Part shown: positions 37,228 to 50,100 of the stretch, piece after piece
Position numbering within the stretch: position 1 is the first letter of the stretch
Layout of the letters: every line of letters begins with the position of its first letter
Assembly (NCBI GenBank): GCA_015183035.1
Contig: JACZZP010000004.1
Coordinates: 1,488,001-1,552,000 of the forward strand
Reading direction: 5' to 3'
Length of the DNA: 64,000 nucleotides
Origin: Meloidogyne chitwoodi
Taxonomy: Eukaryota > Nematoda > Chromadorea > Rhabditida > Meloidogynidae
Position numbers and translations under genes: made by a program
The notes under the pieces: model-generated
What the model was told of the DNA's origin: nothing
Databases searched by the model: none
What the model saw: only the letters and a program-made list of their open reading frames with translations

Positions 37228-37911
37228 TATATATATTTATTTAAATTTAAAAAATATATTTTTTATTCAGGGAATTTTTTTTTAATTAAAAATTTTTAAT
37301 GTGATAAATAAACAAACACTTAATTATTATTTTTATTTAAATTAAATTTTTTATTATTTATTTTAAATTAAAAAAAAATATAAAATAAAAATAGAATTTT
37401 AATTAATATTATTTTAAATTAAAAGTATATTTATAATTAAATAAATTATATATCTTTCTAATTTAAAATAAAAATGAATTCAAAAAACTTTATATAAATA
37501 AATTACTTATTTTTAATAATTCTAAGACAATTGAAGCATATTAAATTTTTAAAAAATTAAAATTAATTAAATAATTATATTAAATATATTTATTTATTTA
37601 TTATTAAATGTTCAATGATCTTATAATTTATTTTAGCATACCTATTAATTGCCACTCATTTATTTATTTACTTTATTTCTCTCTCTCTTTCTTGTCTTTT
37701 AATTTTTAATTTATTAAGTCAATTTTTTTTATTAAATGGCATAAAAAATTTAAGAAAAATTATTTTATTTATATTTAAATTTAAAAAATATTTATTTAAT
37801 TAAATAATTTTAATATATAAAATAATTTTTATTATTTTTTACAGAAGAACCCTAGAATTAAAGTTATAAATATTTATTGAATTAAAAATATTATTTTAAA
37901 AAATCTAATTA
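37228..37911. other. Intergenic, no gene seen
   Basis: A+T-rich spacer between two plus-strand genes. No coding or repeat structure is supported. Confidence 0.4.
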
Positions 37912-38870
37912 ATGCGTTTAATTTTGTTTTTAATTTTATTTACTATTTTTCCATTTTATGTTATTGGACCAAAATGTATTTATTTTTTAAATTAATTATA
38001 AATACCTAAATAAATAATTATATTTTGTAAAGGTTTCAAATTATTTTCAAATAAAAAAAAATTATCTAGCAGTCATTCAGGTTTAACAATTTTAAATATT
38101 ATATGTATATTTATAATAATAATAAAAATATTTTTTTATTTAAGTTGCAAAATATCCATTAAAAGAAATTGATGCTTGAATGTTATTTTAAATTTAATTG
38201 AAAATATAAAAATAGAATTTTTTAATGATCAACAAAATTTAAAAAATAATTATTTGGTTATTTTTAAATTTAATTATTTAATAATTTTTTTTAATATTTT
38301 TTTAGTTTGAAAATGATCAAAAAACATTTATAAATAAAATTAAAGAAGATAAAATGTATTTAAAATTAACTAATTATGATACTTTTATAAATGAATATTG
38401 TCAAAATAATTTAGATAATTTAAATGATGAAAATAATCAACAAAAGAAATATAAAGATATTATTAGAACAATAGATTTAAATAAAACTAAAAATTTATGT
38501 AAAGTTGGATTTTTATTTGCTTCTGTTAAAATTTTAAAAAATAAATTAACTGAAGATAATGATGAATTTAATTTAGTATAAAATAAACAATTTAATAAAT
38601 TTTAAAATATTTTTTTTTATTTTAGAAAACAGAGGAATTATTAGGAATTTTATATAAAAATTGGGAAGAAACAAAAGATAATTTAAATCAAGTTTTAAGA
38701 ACAGAAGAAGTTTGTTTTATTATAACTAAATATATTTAAATAAAAACATAAATTTTTAGATAAAAAATAAATTAAATAATCTAAATTTTAATGGTATTGA
38801 GCAAGAAATTGAAAATGAACTTGAGAATAAATATAACATTATAGAGGACAATGAATTTGATCATTATTGA
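37912..38870 (+). pseudogene. Secreted protein of unknown family with an apparent frameshift
   Basis: The ATG opens MRLILFLILFTIFPFYVIG, a signal peptide. Exon pieces then give CFKLFSNKKKLSSSHS, and from 38144 VAKYPLKEIDA, where the frame meets TGA at 38177-38179. The sequence continues immediately in the next frame as NVILNLIENIKIEFFND and splices in phase to FENDQKTFINKIKEDKMY, NLCKVGFLFASVKIL, KTEELLGILYKNW and a final exon ending DNEFDHY with TGA at 38868-38870. No alternative splice site rescues the frame, so one base appears missing near 38177. This could be a sequencing indel or true decay. About 230 residues would result. No family is recognised; the helical, Lys/Asn-rich C-terminal part resembles other lineage-specific secreted proteins of the window in composition only. 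Confidence 0.6.
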
Positions 38871-39095
38871 TTTTTATTAATTTTCTAACTTTTTTTAAAT
38901 TATTTAAAAAAATCAATTTAAAGGAAAATATTTTAGTAAATTGATATAAAAATAAAAAACAAAGTAATTTCCTTTAAATATTAAAAAATACCTTTAATTC
39001 TTTTCTCAATTATATTTTATACTTTTATAATTAGAAAACCTTTACATATACATATTTTAATACATGTTTTAATTTAATTTAAAAAATATTATAAT

Positions 39096-41084
39096 TTAAA
39101 TAACAGGAATTCCAAAAGAAATTTGTCTAGTTTCAATATTGGCCATATTAATTCCTCTAGCTATTTTAAAAAATCCTTTATCACCCCAATCAGATCCAAA
39201 AGAATTAACAGCTAACCAATATCTAGCATAATCTCCATTAGAACAAGTATAATTGCCATAACCAATTAAACGAACAGCATGTCCAATGCATTCTTTATTA
39301 ACACAACCACTATTTTTTAGTTGATAATAAATTTGAGCTTTATAATTTAGCTGAAAATATAAAAATATTAAATAATTAATTAATTTTAATTAAATAATAC
39401 CAAAATAAAATTTTAAATAAAAATTAGAATTTAATTTAAATTTTTTTTTATTTTACAAGAAAACCTAATGTTTAATTACTTACAACAAAATCTGTAAAAA
39501 GAATAAAAGAAGCAGTAATTGTTCCTCTATTGAATATTTCTTCTTTCATTTTTAATTCCCAATTTGCTTGATTACCAGTTAATCCATTTTCATATAATAT
39601 TTGAACATCTTTTGCTTTAAAATATAATTAAATTAATTAAATAAATATAATTAAATAAATTAATTAAACCAATTCTTTTATCTAATTCATATTCAAAAGA
39701 TTCATTTCCATAATCTTTATTTGAACAAATTCTTTTGCATTCATTTTGATTTACATCAAATAATTTTGTTGAATTACCATAAGCAGGTGGAAATGGATAA
39801 GGAATACATCCACCTTCTTTATAATTATTTCCACTAACAACCCCATCAGTTTGAAACCATTTCCAAGCTTTGGCTGATGAACCACCAGCACAACTAAAAT
39901 TTGAAATTAAAATAATATAAAAATTATTTATACGAATTATTATTAGAAGCATCAGAACAAACAGCTGTGTCATATGCTGAAGCATAAAAAGAATCATTAA
40001 TTTCAAATTTCATTTTCTTTTCAACCATTTGAATACATCTACGATCACTAAATGCAGAAGAAGAAGCAACAGCCCAACAATCCATACAAAATGATTGGTC
40101 ACGAATATTATTAATTCTTTTTAATTATTATAAATTAATAATTTTAAAATTTAAATAAATAATTACACTTCTTCACATTCTGGCCATTTCTTTCGAATAT
40201 CAAAAACATAATCTTTACAAATAATTTCTGGATTAACTAAAATTTAAAAAAAGAGTAAATAATATAATAATTATTATTTAAAAAAATAAACGTTTTTTTC
40301 CATAATCATCTTCTAAATAAATATTTTCAACATATTTTAATTCTGGTTCATTTAAATTTTCCAAAGGTTTAATTACTGGTAAATGTCTTGTTTGAGGAAT
40401 AATATCTGAAGGTAAATAATCTCCAGCAAGCATTCCTAATTCTTTATCACTTAATAAAGAAATACGTTCATTTATACCACTCTTTAATTAAATAAATTAT
40501 TTAATTTTTATTTTTTTTAAAATAACCTTCCATTTCCCTTTTAGACCTTCTTCTTTTTGTTTTTCTTTATTTAAATTTAAAAGAAATTTATTTCTTCTTC
40601 CCATTCTTGTTTCTTTTTCTGATTTTCTTAAATTATTATTTGATCCTTTAATAATTTTATTTTCATTTTCTTTTGTTTTTTCTTTATTATTTTTTAAAGA
40701 TTCTTTTTGTTTTTCTTCTTCTTTTTTTGAATTTTTATTTTCTTCAGTTGGAAGAGAAGAGGAATTATTTTTAATTATCAAAATATCTTCATCTTTTTTA
40801 TTTTTTTTATCTTTTTCTTCTTCTTTGGCATTAATATCTTCCTCCTTTTTAATTTCTGTTTTATTTTCTTCTTCATCTTTAATTCCTTTGTCAATAATTG
40901 TAGTTTTGTTAGTCTAAAAAATAAAAATATTTTATTAGAATATTTTAATTTTTTTTAAATATTTACTAACCTCATCTTTAATTTCATTTTGCTGTTTATT
41001 TTTTACATCCTTTTTATTAGCTAAAACATTAATAATTGTTATAAGAAACAAAAAATAAAATAAAAATAAATAAATAAACTTCAT
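39096..41084 (-). CDS. Cathepsin B-like cysteine protease (C1A) with Lys/Glu-rich pro-region insert
   Basis: Eight exons in phase (40971-41084, 40527-40913, 40292-40481, 40167-40236, 39934-40116, 39670-39893, 39484-39614, 39096-39350) give about 517 residues. A signal peptide MKFIYLFLFYFLFLITIINV is followed by about 150 residues of Lys/Glu/Asn-rich sequence, then a short pro-region. The mature papain-type domain starts near DYVFDIRKKWPECEE. The catalytic cysteine is in RDQSFCMDCWAVASS, the histidine in CIGHAVRLIGYG and the asparagine in VNSFGSDWG. CAGGSSAKAWKWF and DGVVSGNNYKEGGCIPYPFP match the cathepsin B layout. The occluding-loop region reads AYGNSTKLFDVNQNECKRIC and lacks the His-His pair of classical cathepsin B, so exopeptidase activity is doubtful. 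Probably lysosomal, gut or secreted. Confidence 0.9.
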
Positions 41085-42162
41085 TTTTATCTTAATTTAA
41101 TTAATTTAAAAATAAATTTAATATTATTTTAAATATTTTTATTTCTTATAAATAAAAAATAATAAAAATATATTCAAAATAAATATAATTGACTTTTCTT
41201 TCATTTAAATTAATAATATGGAGATTATTATATAAAGGTATAGGTAGTATCCTTTGCCTTGTTATATTTTCTCCTTTTTAAGGTTTTGGGAACGCAACAA
41301 GTTTTAAATATTATTTACTTATGCGTATATAAAGAAAAATAATAAATTGTAGGCGTTCTTCTTTTTAATCGTTCCAGTATTATTAACAATTTTATATAAA
41401 TGATCAAAAATAAATTTTATAAAAAATAATCATTTTAAAATTAAAAATAATTTATATATAACTAAAATAATAGCATTATTGTTATTAAACAAATAAAAGT
41501 AAATTTATTATAACTAAATCACTTTTCTAAAATTAACTTTATAAATTATATTAAAATATTTAAAAATAAAAATAGTAAAAATATCTTCTAAGAACGATGA
41601 GTTGCTTTATTTTGTGGAAAATTAGTGAATTAAAAAGAAAGCGTTTGTCCTTTTGAAAGTCCAAATTTTAATTAAGAATCTAAATTTAAAATTTTATTCC
41701 TCATTGAGTAAGAAATGTTTTTTATTTAATTATTTATTGTAAATTTTTATTAAGATTATATTTATATTTATTTTTTATTAAATTTTAATTTATATATTTT
41801 TTTGAATTTAGGTTAATTATTAATTTTTTTATTAAACTAATTTTTATATAAAATTTTATTTTATTCAATTTTGTCTATTCTAGATAAAAAATTTTATTTA
41901 ATAAAATTCTGAAAAAGAATTTAAAAATATATTATTTTAAATAAAATAAATATAAATATCTAAAATTAATCATCATTGCATAAATTATTCATTTAACTTT
42001 AATTTACATTATAAAATTATTTATTTAAATAAATATAATTATTTTAGTAAATCAGTTTAGCAGATTAAAATAATATTTTTCAATAAATAAATATTTTTTT
42101 AGAAAATTATTTAATTTAATTAAATATACCTATTTACTAATTAAATTTTAGTAAAATTAAAT
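41085..42162. other. Divergent intergenic region
   Basis: A+T-rich spacer between the protease (-) and galectin-repeat (+) genes. No gene, RNA or clear repeat is supported. Confidence 0.4.
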
Positions 42163-45100
42163 ATGATAGTTTATTTAAAAAAACTTTTTATTTTCCTTTT
42201 AATAATTTTATTAATTAAATTTATTACTTCGCAAATTAATAAAGAGGATGATGAGTATTTTTTATATAAAATTATTAATAAATTTATTTTTTAATAAGAA
42301 TTATTTTATTAACTGATTATAATGTAATTTCATATATAAGTTATGATCAATGTATGCTTAGACCTGGTCAACAAAGTCATGGTTCATATTCTTTATATTT
42401 TCGAAAACGGCCTAAACATATTTGTGATAAGTAAAATAAAAATAATTTAAAAATATATAGTATATATTAATTTATTTTTTGATTGCTCATTTGTTATCCA
42501 AGTCAGTTAACTGGCGAAAATAAAATGGATGGAACAATTATATCAATTCCTTATAGATTAAGAAATTCTAGAAAAGTAAGTTATAAATTATAATTAAAAT
42601 AAATTAGGAATTAAAGCCATTTCTTATAAATTAATTAAAATATATTTAATTTATAATAGAATGATATAACCAAACAATGTGAAAGTGAACGAAATAAGTT
42701 AATTAATAAAGTTAAATCTACCAGAACAATTTCTGTTTTTGAGCCAATTTCTATTCCTTGGCATGGAATTTTAATTAAAACAATTTCAGACAATAATATA
42801 TTTTCAACAATTATTTCATTATCAATCACTAATAAAACGTTTATTTTCTTAAAAAATATTTTAAATATTTTTTTAAAGATATTATATAAATAATACAGAT
42901 ATATTTACCATTAACTTTGGACAAAAAAGTGATATATTCACAAAAATTACTGCTGATAATTATATAAGTATAATAATAATAATTTTAATTAAAAATACTT
43001 ATCTTTTATATTTTTAAATATTTAAGTGTTAACACATGAAAAAGGAATATTATATAATGAAAAAATTTCTTTCCATGATGACGAAAAACTTCGTGATGAA
43101 TATTTATCTAAAATAACCAAAGGTGCATATATTCATAAATATGCTGGTCTTTGGGCACTTGGATTAGATTTACTTCCAGCAAGTCCTCAACGATTGTTAA
43201 ATTTATTTGTTTATAGAGGATGTTCTTGTGGAATTGATACTTTTGTAAATTAATTTATATATAAGTAAATTAATATGTTTTTAGTTTATAAAACCAACAA
43301 CTAACATATTTAATATAACTTTACCTAGAAGACCATTGTGGGATGATTTAATTGATAAAAATTGTAAAAATGAAAATAAAATTATTTTATTAAATAAAAT
43401 AAACAAATTAACATTTGGAATATCCATTTCATTTATTTTATGGACTGGAATTAATGGAAATAATGGTACAATTGAATTGTTTAATGATGAGAAGGTATTA
43501 ATTGTAGGTAATATACTTGAACAATAATGGAATTGGAATTATTCCTTATACAGTTAATTTTAAAAATAAATAATAAATAGGTAATCGAATGACAAGACTA
43601 TAGTTATAGATAATATTAAAAAAGCTCTGATAAAAAATATAAATTTATTTTAATTTTAAAATTTCAGAATGATAATACATTTTTTAAAAAAATAGAAGAT
43701 TTATTAGTTAATGGAATAGAAATTTTAACAAAAATAACTTTAAATAAATATTTTATTTGGATAACTATTAAAATAACTCAAATAAATGAAATTATTTTTT
43801 ATAAATTTTGGCCAAAAAATTGGTGGGAAGGAAAACTTTTAGAAGAAAAAACATATTTGAAAATTGATGGAGATTTTTTTATTGTTAAACCTCCACAAAA
43901 GAAAAAAATGAAACAAGAAGATTTTAATAAGGTAATTAATATAATTATATTAATTATTAAAATATTATTTAAAAAATATTTTAAGTTTCCCCCAACAATT
44001 CATTTGTCTCATTTTGGTTATATTATTGAAAGTGATAATGTTATTTTTAATTTTTATTGTATGATGTTTTCAGATTATTTTGAAATAAGCTTAATTTATG
44101 ATGGTAATTTATATTTTTATTAATTAAAAATAATTAAATTTAATAATATTTTATAGTTAGAATTACTTTTTTGAAATTATATGTTAATTTAAATGAAAAT
44201 ATAATTATAATAACATCTCAAGATTTGGTAAAAGAATATTTATATAATAACAGTTAAATAAATATAATTTAATAATTTTTTAAAAAATTAAGAAAAATCA
44301 AAGTAATATATTATATAATGGTAGTAATGATAATTTATTTAAATCTGGAATGGCTTTTGAATTAAATATATCATTAGAAAAACATTATCAAAACCAAACA
44401 TCAATTAATTTAAGTATAAATAATAAGAATTTAATTAACTACAAATCAGGAAAGTTATTTTTACCATTATGGACTGTAGATAGTATTTTTGTGAGTTAAT
44501 ATTATAATTTATTATAATTATTATATTAAAATTTGTTTTTAAAAATTTACAAATAATTTTAATTAATAAAATTCTTTTATTTTTTACTTTTAAAAATTAT
44601 TTTAGCTGGATGGTTCTATTTTATTATTTGATTTGAAAATGTTAAATAATAATTTAGAGAATAAAGTAACCCGACCAAATTTAAAATATAAAACAAAATT
44701 GTTGGAACTAAAAAAAATTGGAAATATTATTTGTTTTGAAGCACAAATACCAAAAGCAAAGGATATAAAGAGTGAAAATAAAGAATTTAATATTTATCTT
44801 TTAAATTATGCAAATGAATTTCATGAAAAAAGTTTTTAATTATTTTTAAAATTTTATTAATTTTTTAAATAATATTTTTTTAGTTGGAGCAACAGTGTTA
44901 AGATTAACATTTAAATTTGATCCAGATAATTATATATTTTTTGCTGAAAATAATTTTACATTAATTAAAGGAAAATCAAATAATTCATTATTAATATTAA
45001 ATAGTTTTATAAATGGAAAATGGGGAAAAGAAGAAAAACATTTAAATCCAATTGGACAAACTGGAATTAAAATATTAATTAATATATATTCTGAAAAATA

Positions 45101-46192
45101 TTATTATAATATTACTATTAATAATGGTAATGATCCAATTTATTATAAACATAGATTACCTTCTTGGGCAATTAATTGGATTATGGCAAGTTTTTTTTAA
45201 AGAAGAAGAAGATATATTAAATTAATTCTTTATAATTATATTTATTAAAGGTAGAAGGTGAAATTATGAATGTTATTTTTAATACACAAAAATGTAATGA
45301 AATTAATCAAAATAAGCCTTCATTTTTATTGCCAAATAATAATAAACATATAAATATTCCTTTACAAAATGGAAATATAATAATTATAGAAGGTACAATA
45401 CCAACAATATTTAATCAAACTATTAGTATTTATTTTTTACATGGAGCTTTAGAATGGAATGAAAATGGTAATTAATTAATTAATAATAAATTATTAAATA
45501 AATAAGTAACTAATAATTATAGACATCTACTATTTATTTAAAAAATAAGAATTTCTATTAGTAATAATTTTCCAAATTATTTTTCACCATATATAGTAAA
45601 TTTTTTGAATTTTTTTTGACAAATACTTATAAAGTATTAGAGCATTGTTAAAGGAGAAAGGATAATTCTAACTGTACTTTTTATTATATTTTATTTATTT
45701 TTTTTTAATTTTTTCAGTTGGCATTACTGTTTTTAATTTAAATATAACAAAAAATAATATAACTGGAAGTTCTTTTGTGGTAGAATAAATTATTTATTTT
45801 AAATAAATATTTAGTTAATTAAATCACAGAATGGAAGATGGAATTATATTAATGTATATAATAATTTAACTATAAATTTTATTGAAGGAGAAAAAATAAG
45901 AATAAATATTTATGTTATAATGAAAGAAATTAATATTTATAATTTTGAATTAGAAAGACAACAAAAATACAGTAAAGGAAAAGAAATTGAAATTTTAGAA
46001 TTTTATCAATCTATTTCAGCTTCAGCGACCGAATATATTTCGGTCAGTTATTTTTCTTTAAAATATAAAAATTTTTCGAGTTTTAATAAAAATAAAATAT
46101 TATTAAATTAATCAAATAATTTTTTAAATTATTTTAAGGTCAATGGACTTAATCTTAATGAACCTATTAAAATTAAATATATAAATAATTAA
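42163..46192 (+). CDS. Secreted multi-domain galectin-like protein
   Basis: The ATG at 42163 opens MIVYLKKLFIFLLIILLIKF, a signal peptide. Many exons follow, with clear joins up to at least 42,980 and from about 44,300 to the stop. The sequence repeats galectin-like beta strands: IPWHGILIKTISDNN, TDIFTINFGQKSDIF, FKSGMAFELNISLEKHY, LELKKIGNIICFEAQIP, and a best-preserved carbohydrate-binding region LILNSFINGKWGKEE (44996-45040) with the Trp and Glu of galectins, then YKHRLPSWAINWI, NIPLQNGNIIIIEGTIP and EYISVNGLNLNEP at the end. I infer at least three degenerate galectin domains. Classical galectins lack signal peptides and bind beta-galactosides; this protein has one. Middle exons (43026-43530, containing KYAGLWALGLDLLPASP) are not recognised. 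The last splice (donor near 46045, acceptor 46138) is inferred. Confidence 0.68.
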
Positions 46193-46989
46193 TATTATTA
46201 TTTAATATTTTTAAAGAATATATATATTTCTATAAATATTTTAAAAATAAAAATGTTGCCATTAATTAATCATTCCAATTTTCCCTAATTTTTAAAATTA
46301 AAAAATTCCAAAGTTTGGTCATTTTTTAAAAAACAAAAAAATAAATTAACTATTTTATTTTTCCATTATTTTTTTTTTCATTCGTTAAATCTTAAATATA
46401 ATTTCATTAAAAACAAACTAGTTTTTGTTTTTCTCACTTTCCTTTCTTTTTCTTTTATTTAAAATATAAATAGTTTGTGGACTAAAAGCGGAAGAAACAT
46501 TTACTGGTCTTTTTTTAAATGTTAAAATATCACAGAAGGACAATAAAAGAAGATTTTATTTTACAAATAAATTAAAAAATGTAACAAAAAATCAGAGAGA
46601 ATTTATTTTATAATTAACTAATTTTTTCATATTTACATAAAATATTTATTTATTTAATGAAAGAATGACCTTCTTTATTTTTTTTTAATTTTATTTCAGG
46701 ACACTAGTCTTTTAAGAAAATAAAATTAAAAAAAACTTTAAAAAATTATTTTATTCAATTATCGAAAAAGTACTTTGTAAATAAATAAAAAGAACTTACT
46801 GGGAAATGTAATCTCTCTTTTAAGAATTTAGATTCTCTCCCTTTCTTATTTACACATTGTGACATTTATTTAATTGTCCACACAATAATGCTCTAATTTT
46901 TTTCTAAAAATAGAATTTTTAATATTTTTATTAAAATATAATAATAATATTAGTGTTTTCTAGATTTCCGGGATTTTTATAAAATAATA
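46193..46989. other. Intergenic, no gene seen
   Basis: A+T-rich spacer downstream of the galectin-like gene. No supportable coding or RNA feature. Confidence 0.4.
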
Positions 46990-47165
46990 CAAATATTCTT
47001 TGTCCGAAAGTATAATATTGAATAAAAATGAACTATTAGGGTTTGGATGGTAGCACAATCGGTTGTGCTCTGGCTTATTCCACGATTGTTCAATTCCATC
47101 TACTATCCACACCTTTTTCCGCAACACATGAATATAATAAATACATATTGGTGTATATCAATAAG
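46990..47165 (+). repeat. tRNA-like dispersed repeat, copy 2
   Basis: The tRNA-like part spans 47045-47108: acceptor GGATGG/CTATCC, an A-box-like TAGCACAATCGG with D-stem GCAC/GTGC, and a decayed B box TGTTCAATTCC. It is the same family as the minus-strand copy at 18990-19250, with shared upstream sequence TGAATAAAAATGAACTATTAG and shared downstream TTTTTCCGCAACA and AAATACATATT; part of the tail is deleted here. It ends about 35 bp before the chitin synthase ATG, so it lies in that gene's promoter or 5' leader. Confidence 0.7.
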
Positions 47166-47198
47166 TAATTGTTAATTTATTTTTTTTTAAACAGACAA

Positions 47199-50100
47199 AT
47201 GGCAAACAGAGTTTTTTTCGAAACTTCTAATAATATTAGACAATTAAAACGATTTGATAATAATAATAATAATAAAGAATTAATTCAATTAAATTCAAGA
47301 AGTATTTCTTCCTCAGATGGATTTTCTTGTTCATCTGATAGTTTACCTGCTCCTTTAATAAATAATCAAATTAATAATAATAATAATAATATTCAATTAA
47401 ATAATAATAAAACAAATATGGCATGGGATACTTTTAAATTATTACCACCAGAACCTGATAAAAATAATAAAGGTAAAATATAATTAATTAATTATTTTAT
47501 TTTCTTTTAGCTAATTTATATATAATATTTCTTCAAATTCTCAAATTATTAACTTTTTTTATTCTTTTTATTTTAACACTTGGAAGCTCAATTTTATCAA
47601 AATTAACATTACTTTTAATGACTACAAATTTAGGACAAATTGGTCAAAATATAAGTATTTGCCCTGATAAAATCCCTGGTAATTTATAATTAATTAATTT
47701 AAATATATTTTTATTAGAATCCAATGAAAACAAAATTATTATTTTACCAAAGAATTCTGCTAAATGGGCTTGGGCCATTTTATTAACTTTATGTATTCCT
47801 GAGTAATTTTTAATTTAATTAATATTTTAATTAATTTTAAAAAAAGATTATTTTGTTTTATTCGTTCTCTTCATCGAAGTATGTTTAGAAAAGTTTCAAG
47901 TCCAACATTTTTTCAATTTTTAATTGTTAGTATTATTAAAATTATTATTTTTTAAAATAAATAATTTTATTTAAAGATATTTACAATAGAAAGTACTCAT
48001 GCATTTGGATTAGGAGCTTTAATTTTTAATATATTTCCTTATATTTCATCAATTACTAGTAAATTATATTATTTATAATTATTTATTTATTTTTTTATTT
48101 TTTTAAAAAAGTTCTTCAATTGGGAAATTCTTTAAATTTAATTCCTTCTATTTTACTTTTATTAAGTAGATCTACAAATCGTTGGCTTCCTTTATTTTTA
48201 TTAATTGATATTAGTGCTATTTTAGCTCAATTAAGTGGTATTATATGGAAAAGCTCAATTGTAAGAATATTTAAATTTTAAAAATAATTAATTTTTAGCC
48301 TATTGAAAATTATAATTTTGTATTTTTATGTAATTTATTTATTTCTTTTAATTGGTGGCAAAATTTTGTACATCCAAATTCATTTTTTCCTTTATCTCGA
48401 TTTTTTGCTTTTTACGCAGCTAAATTGTGTGAATGCCGTTCAAAAGCATATTTGGTTTCTTTTTAAAATTAATTTAAATTTGTCTTTAAAATTTTTTTTA
48501 TTTAATTATTTTTTAGTAATCTTTTAATAAAAAATTCTATATTTATATATTTTTTAAAATTAAAATAATAAAAGATAATTTCTCCATGGAAATGTTTAAT
48601 TTTTACTTTTTGTATGTTTCAATTTGTTACAAAAAATATCCCAATAAAATTTTTATTTCAAAAAGACCTTTTTGGTGAACAATTATTAACAATAAATGCT
48701 TATAATTTAAATCAAACTCAATTGAAATTATTTCAATTAAGAATGGAAGAAATACAAAAAATAAATGAAGGTTTTTTAAAATAAAATAAATAATTTTATT
48801 TTTTAAAAAAAGGTTATTATCAAATAAAAACAATAATTCCAAAAGTAAAATTAAATAAAAAAATTGTAGAACAAATAATAATTAATAATAATAATGAAGA
48901 TAATAATAAAATAATAAAAAATAATAAAAAAGAAAAAATAAATAATAATAATAAAATAATTAAAATTAATAAAAATGAAAAAATTATTAAAAGAGAAAAA
49001 AGAAAATTATTATTATTGAATAAAAAATTAGAAGAAAGAGATGATGAAGATGAAGAAGAAATATCTGCATATAATGTTTGTAATAAATAATTAATTAAAT
49101 ATTTTTAAATAAAAAAATAATATTTATTTAATGACTTTAGGGTAATATTTATTTATTAAAAATATTAACTTATTAATTCTTCACAATAATTTAATATATT
49201 TATAATATTTATAATATTAATAATACTTTTAAACCTTAGCTTTAATAATAATAATAAAAATAAATTATTTAATTAATTAATTAATTTAAAAAAAAATAGA
49301 TTTATGAAGATCGTGTTGAATTAAATCAATTTACAAATGCTTATGATTCTCTTTGGATAGCATTTATCCAAATTGGGAGTGCTTTAATTTGTCAAATAAG
49401 TGCAAAATTTGCTTGTAAAGTATTTTATTTATTTTTTAAAAAATATTTATATTTTAATTATTTAATTAATAAAAAGGTAGTAATGCAAAGATTTGGATTA
49501 GCATTTCCTGTATTATTGTCAGTTCCAATTAGTATATTATTTATTTCACATTTTTGCAATCAAAGATCAAAAGATTTGTGTTATTTAAATGATTTGATTA
49601 ATAAAGAATTATTTTGGAAATGCCATTCTAGGTATTTTTAAATAAAATATATTTTTTAATTTTTATAGAAATTTTAATTGGAAATATTCATGGCGTGAAT
49701 TACCAAATATTTTATGGTTTGGATGGTGGTTATCACAATTTTGGTGTTTTTTATAATTTTAATATTCATAACTTTTTTTAAGGATTACTATTTATCTTTG
49801 GATGCCTAAACAAGAAAGATTAACAAAATCAGAAGAGTAAATTTAATTATAATTTTAAATTAAATTTATTTAAAAAAACAGTCTTTTCATTCTTGGATAT
49901 TTTGATGGGCCCTTTCCTGAACAATCAATTGCTTTAGATCGAAAAAGAGATGACAAAATTTGTATTCGTTCTGATGTAATTTATTTAAAAAATTTTATTT
50001 ACTATTTTTTAATAAATAAATAAAAAAAGGAAATTGACACAGAAGATGAAGATGATGGAAATATAAGTATTACACATACTTGTGAATCAGCTACTTCTGG

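Noticed and set aside
48303..48527. Hydrophobic plus-strand open frame within the chitin synthase gene
   Set aside because: It overlaps introns and another frame of chitin synthase; the proper exons give membrane segments in a different frame.
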